From assembly GCA_035063885.1 (NCBI GenBank), contig JAPSFM010000126.1:1-13880 (forward strand): a stretch of DNA of 13,880 nucleotides, read 5' to 3'. Both the position numbers and the translations under genes were made by a program. This document shows, one piece after another, positions 1 through 6,321 of this stretch. Position 1 is the first letter of the stretch, and the number at the start of each line of letters is the position of its first letter. This DNA is from CAADGY01 sp900696665 (GTDB taxonomy: Bacteria > Acidobacteriota > Terriglobia > Bryobacterales > Bryobacteraceae). The notes under the pieces are model-generated. The model did no database searches and was not told the DNA's origin. It saw only the letters and a list, made by a program, of their open reading frames with translations.

Positions 1-639
1 CTGAAGTTCCATCGTGTCCTCAATCGAGACAACGCGATCCGTCGGACACACCTTTGCCATGAGGTCAAGGCATGCATTGACGAGCGTCGTCTTCCCGGAA
101 CCAGTCGAGCCAACAATCAGAATGTTCTTCCGTTCGCGGACGGCGAGCCGTAGCGCGTCACTGTGAGACAGGCCTGCGACACTCTCCGCGAAGTTGCTGC
201 GGATGCGAGCCCGGTTTCGAAGATCATTCCGATCAGTGAGGATCTCCGCGCGCTCGTAGTCTTCGAGGGTGAAGATCCTCCGGGGTCGCTGGCGGATCGC
301 AAATATTGGCCTGGAAGCAACCGGCGGCACGATCGCTTCAAAACGCGAGCCGTCGATAGGAAGCTCCGTCTCCAGTATGGGCCGGTCGTAGTTGATCACG
401 GTTCCCTTCTGGGCGGCCACTGTTCCCATGGCGGCTTGCGCCTGTGTCGGAGAGAGCTCCCCGATGCGTACCCAGCCTTCACCCTGTCGACTGAGCCACA
501 GCCGGGAGTCCGGGTTGAGGACTACGTCTTCGGTCCGGTCGTCCGCCAGCGCGGCCAGGACGCACTCGCCCAACTCGCGCTTGAGCTTTTCATCCAACCT
601 GCTCTTCCTGTCGTTTGGTTCTGTAGCCGCATTCAGCAT
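1..639 (-). CDS. trbB: P-type conjugative transfer ATPase TrbB (VirB11 family), 3' part cut by the window edge
   Basis: Translating the minus strand from ATG at 639 gives an open frame of 213 residues that runs off base 1. It contains the Walker A motif GSTGSGKTT (bases about 87-113), preceded by RERKNILIV and followed by the Asp-box-like SIEDTMELQ at the window edge. Upstream lie the family's N-terminal segments, including the substrate-loop region RPRRIFTLEDY and RIRSNFAESV. TrbB/VirB11 proteins are hexameric cytoplasmic traffic ATPases that power the type IV secretion channel of conjugative elements. The frame stays open upstream of 639, but a good promoter (TTGACA at 705-710) would start transcription around 672, so ATG 639 is the best start. 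No strong ribosome binding site is visible. The remaining trb genes presumably lie to the left of the window. Family assignment is confident; the gene is incomplete only because of the window boundary. Confidence 0.93.
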   Translation of the reverse strand, partial: MLNAATEPNDRKSRLDEKLKRELGECVLAALADDRTEDVVLNPDSRLWLSRQGEGWVRIGELSPTQAQAAMGTVAAQKGTVINYDRPILETELPIDGSRFEAIVPPVASRPIFAIRQRPRRIFTLEDYERAEILTDRNDLRNRARIRSNFAESVAGLSHSDALRLAVRERKNILIVGSTGSGKTTLVNACLDLMAKVCPTDRVVSIEDTMELQ

Positions 640-655
640 TTCGTGATAGCCAGTA

Positions 656-684
656 TTTACCGCACGGTGAATACCGTCTATAGT
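656..684 (+). promoter_or_regulatory. Promoter for the RepB-primase-like gene
   Basis: TTTACC (656-661), then 17 bases, then TATAGT (679-684), about 70 bases upstream of the ATG at 757. The -10 overlaps that of the divergent trbB promoter around the self-complementary CTATAG. Confidence 0.45.
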
Positions 685-710
685 AAACACGAGTGCTCCA
701 GGCCTGTCAA
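682..710 (-). promoter_or_regulatory. Promoter for trbB
   Basis: On the minus strand a perfect -35 hexamer TTGACA (705-710) is followed after 17 bases by TTTACT (682-687). An alternative -10, TACTAT at 680-685, has 19-base spacing. It sits about 45 bases upstream of the trbB ATG at 639. Its -10 region overlaps the -10 of the divergent plus-strand promoter. Confidence 0.55.
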
Positions 711-756
711 GCCTTTGGGACACTTCGCAACCACAGAGATACAGGAGACGAGAAAC

Positions 757-1635
757 ATGGCGAATCCAACCGAAAACGCCGTCCGTCGCCAAGTGGAGGT
801 GATGGGAGCGGCGACATTTGAAGTCGGCGTGCTGATCCCAGCGAACGATACGGGCGCAGCCAGGCGAGACGCTATAATGCTACTGCGTACATGGGACACA
901 GAGACCATTTATCGATCGATTCCGTGGCTACGGGCCAAAAATGCATCCGGGGCCGCGATCTACATTCGGCCGCATGGCGAGCACCATCTGAGCCTAGTGG
1001 ATGACCTGACCGCTGTGGCCGTTCAGCAGATGAAGGAACGCGGCTTCGAGCCGACGCTGGTAGTGGAAACTTCGCCCGGAAATTTCCAGGCGTGGGTGAA
1101 TCACGGAACGATCCTGGACAAGAGGATGTCAACCTCCGCGGCGAAAGCACTCGCCGAAAAATTCCGTGGCGATCCCGGCGCGGCCGACTGGCGGCATTTC
1201 GGAAGGCTCGCGGGTTTCGTCAACCGGAAGCGGAGATATCAAAAACCAGACGGCCTGTTTCCGTTCGTTCGGATTGCCGAACAGCATCACGGGCTCGTCT
1301 ATTCAAAAGCGGACTCATTTATATCGGCCGTGAGTGCTGAACTCAAACGGCACCAAACGCGCTGGTCGCCGCATGCAGAGAGTATCGAGTTCCACGGTAG
1401 GGTAAAGTCAATTGAGGACTTCCGGAGTAACCCCGCCTACTGCGGTGACGGCAACCGGATCGATTTGGCATATGCGGTTTACGCTCTCGCCCACGGAGTT
1501 CATGAGGCGGATGTCCGGCGTGCTATCCAAAGCCGCGATTTATCCAAGAAGGGGTCCGATGCGCGCCAGGAAGCGTATGTAGACCGGACTATTAAGAAAG
1601 CGTTTCAGCATTGCGTTGCCGGTCGCAGTCGATGA
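757..1635 (+). CDS. RepB-like DNA primase domain protein of a mobile element
   Basis: The 292-residue protein resembles the RepB_primase family, an archaeo-eukaryotic-primase-like fold found in plasmid replication and mobilisation proteins. Matching segments are AAIYIRPHGEHHLSLVDDLT (about residues 57-76), VVETSPGNFQAWV (about 94-106) and a region resembling DWRHFGRLAGFVNRK. The histidine/aspartate pattern in the first block and the ETSPGNFQAW block are the usual conserved core. The likely role is priming or initiating replication of the element, in the cytoplasm. The frame is open far upstream (to 163, through trbB on the opposite strand). ATG 757 is preferred because AGGAG lies 9 bases before it (743-747) and it is just downstream of a promoter. 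The C-terminal third (after about residue 210) is not recognised. It is transcribed divergently from trbB, so replication/priming and transfer genes share a control region. Whether it is the true replication initiator cannot be told here. Confidence 0.8.
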   Translation: MANPTENAVRRQVEVMGAATFEVGVLIPANDTGAARRDAIMLLRTWDTETIYRSIPWLRAKNASGAAIYIRPHGEHHLSLVDDLTAVAVQQMKERGFEPTLVVETSPGNFQAWVNHGTILDKRMSTSAAKALAEKFRGDPGAADWRHFGRLAGFVNRKRRYQKPDGLFPFVRIAEQHHGLVYSKADSFISAVSAELKRHQTRWSPHAESIEFHGRVKSIEDFRSNPAYCGDGNRIDLAYAVYALAHGVHEADVRRAIQSRDLSKKGSDARQEAYVDRTIKKAFQHCVAGRSR

Positions 1636-2164
1636 CCGGGCTTAGCGGGGGCGCCCAGCACCCGCAGCCCGAGAAGAGCACGCGGATGGGTGCTTTCCAC
1701 GGGTGGCTGCAAGCCGATACGGCGCCTGACTCATATTCGGGAGATCGTTTTCAATCAGGCGTCCAGGTGCCCTGCGTGTGACGTGATTCCTCAAACACGC
1801 CTCTCAACTACGCGCAGCAGGCGCTAGGCTTCGGGCCTGTTCCTAACATGCCGGTAAGGGCATATCCGGCCTTTCTGGCCCATCTCACTCCAACCACAAC
1901 TGCGACACCAGAGATCGCGGAGAGGCCTGCAGCTCGGCAGAAGGAAGACGGGAGCTGACGATAGGCAGGGGCGAAAGGCAAGGTCGGACTGTTCCATCGA
2001 CGCCCCAAAATTTGACTTCTCAGAAGCGAATGCCGAAGTTCGCCCCATGACGGTGCCGGGGATCGATGATCGTTGCCAGCGCTAACGGCGAGCACTGGAA
2101 TGGCGCCGTGCGGAAAACATTTCGGACACTTCGTGTTCGGGCACTGCAGTAAAATGAACGTTTA
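1636..2164. other. Intergenic region without a convincing gene
   Basis: About 530 bases separate the primase-like gene from the R-M gene. Short minus-strand open frames at 1808-2095 look like chance: neither resembles a known protein and they overlap in different frames. There is a 7-base inverted repeat AGCACCC (1657-1663) / GGGTGCT (1688-1694) just after the primase stop, ending in CTTT. It could be a weak terminator, but the loop is 24 bases long and there is no real T-tract. The region may be decayed DNA at the junction between backbone and cargo. Confidence 0.5.
2123..2139 (+). promoter_or_regulatory. Small hairpin / inverted repeat upstream of the R-M gene
   Basis: CGGACAC (2123-2129), loop TTC, GTGTTCG (2133-2139). 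The stem has seven pairs, one of them G-T. It lies 25 bases before the ATG at 2165, just before an AT-rich TAAAAT (2150-2155) that could be a -10. It could be an operator or a leader hairpin, but no regulator gene of the classical R-M controller (C protein) type is adjacent. Confidence 0.3.
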
Positions 2165-2611
2165 ATGGACGACATCTTCAAGGCGTATGGAGACGAGGTC
2201 GCCGCGCTATCGGCGTCGCGCTCAACGACGGAGCCCAGCTACTATCCGGCCATCAAGACGCTGCTCTCCAAGATGCTGGCCCATGAGACCCTCCCTTTCG
2301 AGGTGCGTGCCTCGACAAGCGAAAGCCGGGCAGGCGGCGGCCATGATCTCCCGGACCTGGCGCTTTACGACGGCCAGGGCGATTACCTTGTCGTTGCCGG
2401 CGAAGTGAAACTCTCCTCCGACGACATCAAGGCCCTGGCCTTCTCCGAAGAGCGGAACGACCAGATCGGGCGCTACCTCGCGCAAACGAGTGTGGTAGTG
2501 GTCTCAAACGTCCGCGGATTCGGCCTGCTCACCACTCGCCGTGATGCTCCCCGCACGGCCCGGAGGGTCGCGCCGGATCAGCGCGTGCTCGAACACGTCG
2601 TCGAACTCTGA
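2165..2611 (+). CDS. N-terminal nuclease fragment of the broken R-M enzyme
   Basis: The 148 residues match the start of helicase-less, single-polypeptide R-M enzymes related to types IIG/ISP. The PD-(D/E)XK nuclease core is visible: Pro63-Asp64 in DLPDLALYD, then Glu80-Val-Lys82 in VVAGEVKLS, followed by a segment with RNDQIGRYLAQT and VVVSNVRGFGLLT. In an intact enzyme this domain cuts DNA near the methylation site. The ATG at 2165 has no recognisable Shine-Dalgarno sequence, and the next in-frame methionine is internal to the domain, so the start is accepted on homology of the N-terminal MDDIF region. The stop at 2609-2611 is the premature TGA described for the whole gene. As it stands the fragment would be an isolated nuclease domain lacking recognition domains. 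It is more likely non-functional than an active free nuclease. Confidence 0.65.
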   Translation: MDDIFKAYGDEVAALSASRSTTEPSYYPAIKTLLSKMLAHETLPFEVRASTSESRAGGGHDLPDLALYDGQGDYLVVAGEVKLSSDDIKALAFSEERNDQIGRYLAQTSVVVVSNVRGFGLLTTRRDAPRTARRVAPDQRVLEHVVEL

Positions 2612-2626
2612 CCGTCGCAGTCCGCC

Positions 2627-5584
2627 ATGGAGCAGCGGCGCGCGGTTCCTGAAGAAGCCATCGAGGAGCTTTATCTCCTCATCGAAACGGCAGTCACGCG
2701 CTACGCGCCCATTGCCGAGCCCGAATCGCTGGCGAAGATTCTCGCCCGGCAGGCGAAACGCGCCAAAGCCCAACTCCCCGCGGAATTCACTCAAGCCGTG
2801 AGGGGACTGGCCGATGACTTTGGCAAGGCCCTCGGCGTCACGTTTGAAGGGGAGGAGGGGGAGGAATTCTTCCGGTCGTCGCTCATCCAGACGGTGTTCT
2901 ACGGATTGTTCGCCGGCTGGACGCTCTGGCTTCGCTCCGGCTCCAAAGACCCCTTCCGCTGGGAGAACCTTGCCGACCACCTCACGATTCCGTTTCTGGC
3001 GGAACTCTACTACGAATTCCAGCATCCCCGGCGCATCCAGGAATTAGGCCTGCGCCCCCACCTGGATCTGGCCACCGAGACCCTCCACCGCGTGGATACC
3101 GACGTGTTCTTCAGCCATTTTGAGTTGCCGAGCGTGACCCGCAAGGAGGACTCGGCAAAGGGCGTGGAGACGACGGCTGCCATAATCTACTTCTACGAGC
3201 CCTTCCTGGAGGCCTTCGACCCCGAACTGAGGAAGAACCTCGGCGTCTGGTACACGCCGAGAGAAGTGGTCCGCTACCAGGTGCGAACGGTTGACCGGCT
3301 TTTGCGGGAAGAGCTGGGATGCGACCGGGGCTACGCGGATGAGAAGGTGATTGTTCTTGATCCGTGCTGCGGAACGGGAGCCTACCTGATCGAGGTCATG
3401 AAATGCGTGGCCGAGCAGCTGGAGTCGGAGGGCGCGGAGGCGCTCATGGGCCAGGCCCTGCTCGACGCCGCCACGCGCAGGCTTCTGGGCTTCGAGATAT
3501 TGACAGCACCGTTCGTCATCGCCCAGCTCCAGATGTTCCTCATCCTGTCGGAACTCGGGGCAAGACCCACGGCTACCCACCGCCCGGCCGTGTTTCTTAC
3601 CAATGCGCTCACGGGGTGGGACGGGCCGGAGCAGATGAAGCTGCACTTCCCGGAGCTGCAGGCCGAGTACGATGCCGCCCATGCGGTCAAGCACAGCAGC
3701 AGGATCATCGTGGTTATCGGCAACCCGCCTTATAACCGCTTTGCGGGCGTTCCCCTCGCCGAAGAGGCCGATCTCGTCGATCACTACAAGGGAATCCGGC
3801 GCGACGACAAGGGAAAGCAGGTGGGACCGAGCGAGCTGTACACCCGCTGGGGCATCCGCAAGCAGCTCCTCGACGACCTTTATATACGGTTCTTCCGCCT
3901 GGCGGAGCGCTGCATCGGCGAGCGCGCCGAATACGGCGTCGTGAGCTTCATCTCGAATTACAGCTTCTACACCGGCCGCTCGCATCCCATCATGCGGTCA
4001 TCCCTGCTCAAATCCTTCGACGAGCTGTGGATTGACTGCCTCAACGGCGACAAATACAAAACCGGCAAGGTTATCCCGAAGGGCTTGCCGGGCGAGAACA
4101 CCACGGATCAGAGCATATTCACCACCGAGCATGACCCCCGCGGAATCCAGGTGGGCACAGGCATCACCACGCTCCTCAAAAGAGGGCAGACGTGGCACGG
4201 GAAGAAGATGCCTGTCGTTCACTACCGGAACTATTGGGGCCGCTCCCAGGGCAAGCGCGAGGCCCTGCTTGAGTCGCTCGGCATGGGAGAATGGCCCTCG
4301 GGCAAGAAAGCGGCTGCCACGCGGCGCCCGGAAGGTCCCCGATCGTTCGAGAAGTTTGAGCCCACCGAGCACGCGCGCTGGAAACTCGTGCCGTTCGCGG
4401 CCCAGGGCGGCTTCGGCGACTGGCCGGCGCTTGACCAGTTGTTCGCCACCAAGCTCCAGGGCGTGAATCCCAATCGAGGACTAGACGGCAGCGTCGTGGA
4501 GATGGATCGCGATGTCCTGGTGAGCAGGATGCGTGACTATTTCTCGAACATCACCACGGAGCGCCTGAAAGACCGGCACCCGGTACTGATACAGAACCGT
4601 GCCCGCTATGATGCCGCCGCCGTGCGAACAAAGCTCAAGGCAAATCCCGGATTCGACGAAGATAAAGCCGTGCCGTATGTCGTGTTTCGGCTGGACCAGC
4701 GGTGGCTCTACTACGAGACGGAGCACAAGTTTCTCAACGAGGCGCGCGCGGACCTATATAGCAATCTGAAAGACAACGAATTCCTTGTTACCGTGCCGGA
4801 GCCGCGCAAGGAATCGGAGACGCGGCCGATTCTGCTCTCCACGGCTTTCGATCTTCATTTGCACGACCGTGGCTCCGTGAGCTTTCCTGCCGAAACCATG
4901 GTCGGAGAGTCAATGGCAGGAACCTTGTTTGACGGCCATGATAGCGCGCCCCACAGGCAGTCGAACCTCGACCCGCAAGTCTGGGCCGCGCTCAAGCAGG
5001 CATTTGGCTTGAAGGGCGATCTGTCCGGGAAAGACGCCCGCACTCTTGCCCGCGGTCTCGCCCGTGTCTGTGTGGCGCTCTGCCATGCTCCCCAATATCA
5101 GTCCGAGCACAAGGAGTCCCTCGCCCACGATTGGGCGCACGTGCCGATTCCGAAGTCCAGACAGCTTTTCCAGGAGTCGGCAGCCGCCGGAGAAATGCTT
5201 GCCGTGCTGCTCAACCCGGTTGCCAGCCCGTCGAAGGCCCTAAAGATCGTCCTCGGCGGCGACGCCAAGCACCTTGCCGTTCCCACCAAAATCGGCGGCG
5301 GGACGTCGGGGAACGCGACCTCCTGGTTGAGTATTCGTTCTTCGGCGGCGCGCAGGGCGGATGGCGCGCCCGCTCAGCGTCCCGCGATGAGCCGATGCAC
5401 GACGAATGGGGCGAAACCACCGGTGATCTGTATATCAACGACAACGTCTTCTTTCGCCATGTTCCAGAGCGAATCTGGCGCTACGAACTCGGTGGATATC
5501 CGGTCATCAAGAAATGGCTGGGATACCGCGACCGCGGGCGCAGGCCCGATGTTCCGCTGTCGGTGCAGGAATCAGCGCACTTAA
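2627..5584 (+). CDS. N6-adenine DNA methyltransferase fragment of the broken R-M enzyme
   Basis: The frame encodes 985 residues, of which roughly the first 892 (to about base 5302) are genuine. The last 90 or so are out-of-frame sequence after the one-base deletion. Gamma-class amino-methyltransferase motifs are clear: LGVWYTP (residues 205-211), the SAM-binding DPCCGTG (245-251) and the catalytic NPPY (366-369, bases 3722-3733). The following YGVVSFISNYSFYTG-like segment and the long C-terminal half match the recognition region of type ISP/LlaBIII-like and IIG enzymes. No helicase motifs lie between the nuclease and the methyltransferase, unlike classical type ISP proteins, which are longer. 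The ATG at 2627 follows the premature TGA by 15 bases, so re-initiation after termination is possible. The methylation domain itself is intact and could still bind SAM, but the truncated C-terminus makes activity doubtful. Confidence 0.75.
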   Translation: MEQRRAVPEEAIEELYLLIETAVTRYAPIAEPESLAKILARQAKRAKAQLPAEFTQAVRGLADDFGKALGVTFEGEEGEEFFRSSLIQTVFYGLFAGWTLWLRSGSKDPFRWENLADHLTIPFLAELYYEFQHPRRIQELGLRPHLDLATETLHRVDTDVFFSHFELPSVTRKEDSAKGVETTAAIIYFYEPFLEAFDPELRKNLGVWYTPREVVRYQVRTVDRLLREELGCDRGYADEKVIVLDPCCGTGAYLIEVMKCVAEQLESEGAEALMGQALLDAATRRLLGFEILTAPFVIAQLQMFLILSELGARPTATHRPAVFLTNALTGWDGPEQMKLHFPELQAEYDAAHAVKHSSRIIVVIGNPPYNRFAGVPLAEEADLVDHYKGIRRDDKGKQVGPSELYTRWGIRKQLLDDLYIRFFRLAERCIGERAEYGVVSFISNYSFYTGRSHPIMRSSLLKSFDELWIDCLNGDKYKTGKVIPKGLPGENTTDQSIFTTEHDPRGIQVGTGITTLLKRGQTWHGKKMPVVHYRNYWGRSQGKREALLESLGMGEWPSGKKAAATRRPEGPRSFEKFEPTEHARWKLVPFAAQGGFGDWPALDQLFATKLQGVNPNRGLDGSVVEMDRDVLVSRMRDYFSNITTERLKDRHPVLIQNRARYDAAAVRTKLKANPGFDEDKAVPYVVFRLDQRWLYYETEHKFLNEARADLYSNLKDNEFLVTVPEPRKESETRPILLSTAFDLHLHDRGSVSFPAETMVGESMAGTLFDGHDSAPHRQSNLDPQVWAALKQAFGLKGDLSGKDARTLARGLARVCVALCHAPQYQSEHKESLAHDWAHVPIPKSRQLFQESAAAGEMLAVLLNPVASPSKALKIVLGGDAKHLAVPTKIGGGTSGNATSWLSIRSSAARRADGAPAQRPAMSRCTTNGAKPPVICISTTTSSFAMFQSESGATNSVDIRSSRNGWDTATAGAGPMFRCRCRNQRT

Positions 5585-5694
5585 GAAGCATGGTGCAGCG
5601 GCTCGCTGCCGTGATGCGGATATACCGGAATCTGGATAGCCTTTATGAGCGCGCCTGCCAGGACTGCTTTTCTGCGGAGGAGTTGGGCCTGTGA
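5303..5694 (+). pseudogene. C-terminal remnant of the R-M enzyme in the shifted frame
   Basis: After the deletion the authentic C-terminus lies in the next frame: LLVEYSFFGG, then DEWGETTGDLYIND, VPERIWRYELGGYPVIKKWL and a closing helical segment ending EELGL before TGA at 5692-5694. This is the usual end of the type ISP/IIG C-terminal domain. There is no start of its own that fits: the nearest ATG in this frame (5131) precedes the lesion in a region where the other frame is coding. Confidence 0.7.
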
Positions 5695-5731
5695 ATTCCG
5701 CGAACTCCCCAAAAATATCGTGATTATGTAC

Positions 5732-5761
5732 TTGACACAGGAAGCAACGCGGGGCCACAAT
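5732..5761 (+). promoter_or_regulatory. Promoter candidate for the 101-residue protein
   Basis: Perfect TTGACA (5732-5737), 18 bases, then a weak CACAAT (5756-5761). Predicted initiation is near 5768, just before the ATG at 5777. The -35 is strong and the -10 poor. Confidence 0.4.
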
Positions 5762-5776
5762 ACATCGTGGTGCCAC

Positions 5777-6082
5777 ATGGCGACAGATAGACTGCTGAAA
5801 TTTGAGCTGGTGCCGCTGAGCAAGATCCGCAAGCCTGTGGGCAAGCCGGCCGATGAAGAGATCGGGTCCGCCTACGATCCAATACTGCGCGCACTTGAGA
5901 AGCACCTCGAGCGTGCGGCCAAGATCGTGGCGGAGAACTCGAAGCCGTTGCGCGAATTGCCTCCCAAAGACCGGGAGCGCATTCGGACGGGCATATTGAC
6001 AATCGCGACCAATCGAGGCGTGTCGATTGAGACGCAGATTCAAGATGGTTCCCTCTACGCTTGGCTGAAGAGCGGCGCCTAG
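5777..6082 (+). CDS. Hypothetical protein, 101 residues
   Basis: Not recognised. The protein begins MATDRLLKFELVPLSKIRKP and is charged and probably helical in its middle (DPILRALEKHLERAAKIV, then PPKDRERIRTGILTIATNRG). It has no membrane segment, signal peptide or cysteines, so it is probably a small cytosolic protein. The frame opens earlier, with ATGs at 5645 and 5726. Both lie upstream of, or too close to, the TTGACA promoter, and the first overlaps the R-M C-terminus, so 5777 is preferred. The ribosome binding site is weak and the mRNA would have a very short leader. Its TAG stop (6080-6082) overlaps, base for base on CTAG, the stop of a short minus-strand frame, so the two would be convergent. 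Position between an R-M remnant and an XRE/ImmA module makes an accessory or antitoxin-like role conceivable, but this is only a guess. Confidence 0.5.
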   Translation: MATDRLLKFELVPLSKIRKPVGKPADEEIGSAYDPILRALEKHLERAAKIVAENSKPLRELPPKDRERIRTGILTIATNRGVSIETQIQDGSLYAWLKSGA

Positions 6083-6207
6083 CGTTTCTTCGCACGCTTC
6101 GCCTTCGGCTTCTTTGGGCTTATATCAGCCATCGGCAGCGGAGGCGCGGCAAGGAGCTTCGAGAGCACGGCGTCGAATTGGCGCTTGGGGACTTTTGGGG
6201 CGTCCAC
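6079..6207 (-). CDS. Short lysine-rich ORF, possibly a 5'-degraded small gene
   Basis: The minus strand reads VDAPKVPKRQFDAVLSKLL, then AAPPLP, then MADISPKKPKAKRAKKR and TAG (6079-6081). The helix-like FDAVLSKLL followed by AAPP and a basic tail resembles small partner proteins often seen beside regulators and toxins, but no family can be named. A GTG at 6205-6207 gives 42 residues; the in-frame ATG at 6129-6131 gives only 17. The protein-like character continues upstream of the GTG (VIGPRRYNDL, from about 6236) with no ATG, GTG or TTG start available. The original start may therefore have been lost. The same frame is continuous with the stop codon of the XRE/ImmA gene at 6322-6324. It could be a real small gene with an unusual start, a remnant, or chance. 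Confidence 0.35.
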   Translation of the reverse strand: MDAPKVPKRQFDAVLSKLLAAPPLPMADISPKKPKAKRAKKR

Positions 6208-6259
6208 AAGATCATTATAGCGCCGGGGTCCAATGACAGGAGGGGACGAGCCGCAGCAT

Positions 6260-6293
6260 GCGGCGCGCAGAAAACAGCGGCGGCGCGCAGAAA
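6260..6293. repeat. Two direct copies of a 14-base GC-rich repeat
   Basis: GCGGCGCGCAGAAA occurs at 6260-6273 and again at 6280-6293, a period of 20 bases. It lies between the end of the XRE/ImmA gene and the short lysine-rich frame. With only two copies it may be a local duplication, and it may mark where the start of the small gene was disturbed. Confidence 0.5.
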
Positions 6294-6321
6294 CGGCCAG
6301 CGGGGCGCATCGGACGTGAGC

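Larger units (their letters stand above)
2165..5694 (+). pseudogene. Single-chain restriction-modification enzyme, broken by a nonsense codon and a one-base deletion
   Basis: Three open frames read as one ancestral protein of about 1176 residues. Lesion 1: TGA at 2609-2611 is in the same frame as the following ATG at 2627, with only PSQSA-type codons between. Reading TGA as TGG (Trp) restores an uninterrupted chain. Lesion 2: at 5300-5302 the run GGG followed by ACGTC leaves frame. Adding one G gives Gly-Gly-Gly-Asp-Val-Gly-Glu-Arg and joins the frame that continues to the stop at 5692-5694, including WGETTGDLYIND, VPERIWRYELGGYPVIKKWL and a C-terminal helical segment. TGA is a true stop elsewhere in this window, so recoding is not supported. 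The nuclease, methyltransferase and C-terminal target-recognition region are therefore on separate pieces. A full-length active enzyme is not expected unless the lesions are sequencing errors or are bypassed. Confidence 0.8.

Noticed and set aside
163..756. Upstream extension of the RepB-primase frame to 163
   Set aside because: The extension overlaps trbB on the other strand and lacks protein-like motifs; ATG 757 has a ribosome binding site and promoter.
1808..2095. Two overlapping minus-strand frames in the intergenic region
   Set aside because: They are in different frames over the same bases, lack a ribosome binding site and resemble no known protein; composition looks like random GC-rich DNA.
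718..2133. 10-base repeat GGACACTTCG at 718-727 and 2124-2133, upstream of two genes
   Set aside because: Ten-base matches are expected by chance many times in 14 kb, and the positions relative to promoters differ.
2609..2611. TGA read as tryptophan or selenocysteine
   Set aside because: TGA is the normal stop of the primase-like, SIR2 and GGCT genes here, and no selenocysteine insertion element is evident; a nonsense mutation is simpler.
3044..3985. 313-residue minus-strand open frame
   Set aside because: It lies fully opposite the methyltransferase core with motifs DPCCGTG and NPPY, has no recognisable domains and is an arginine/leucine-rich antisense shadow.
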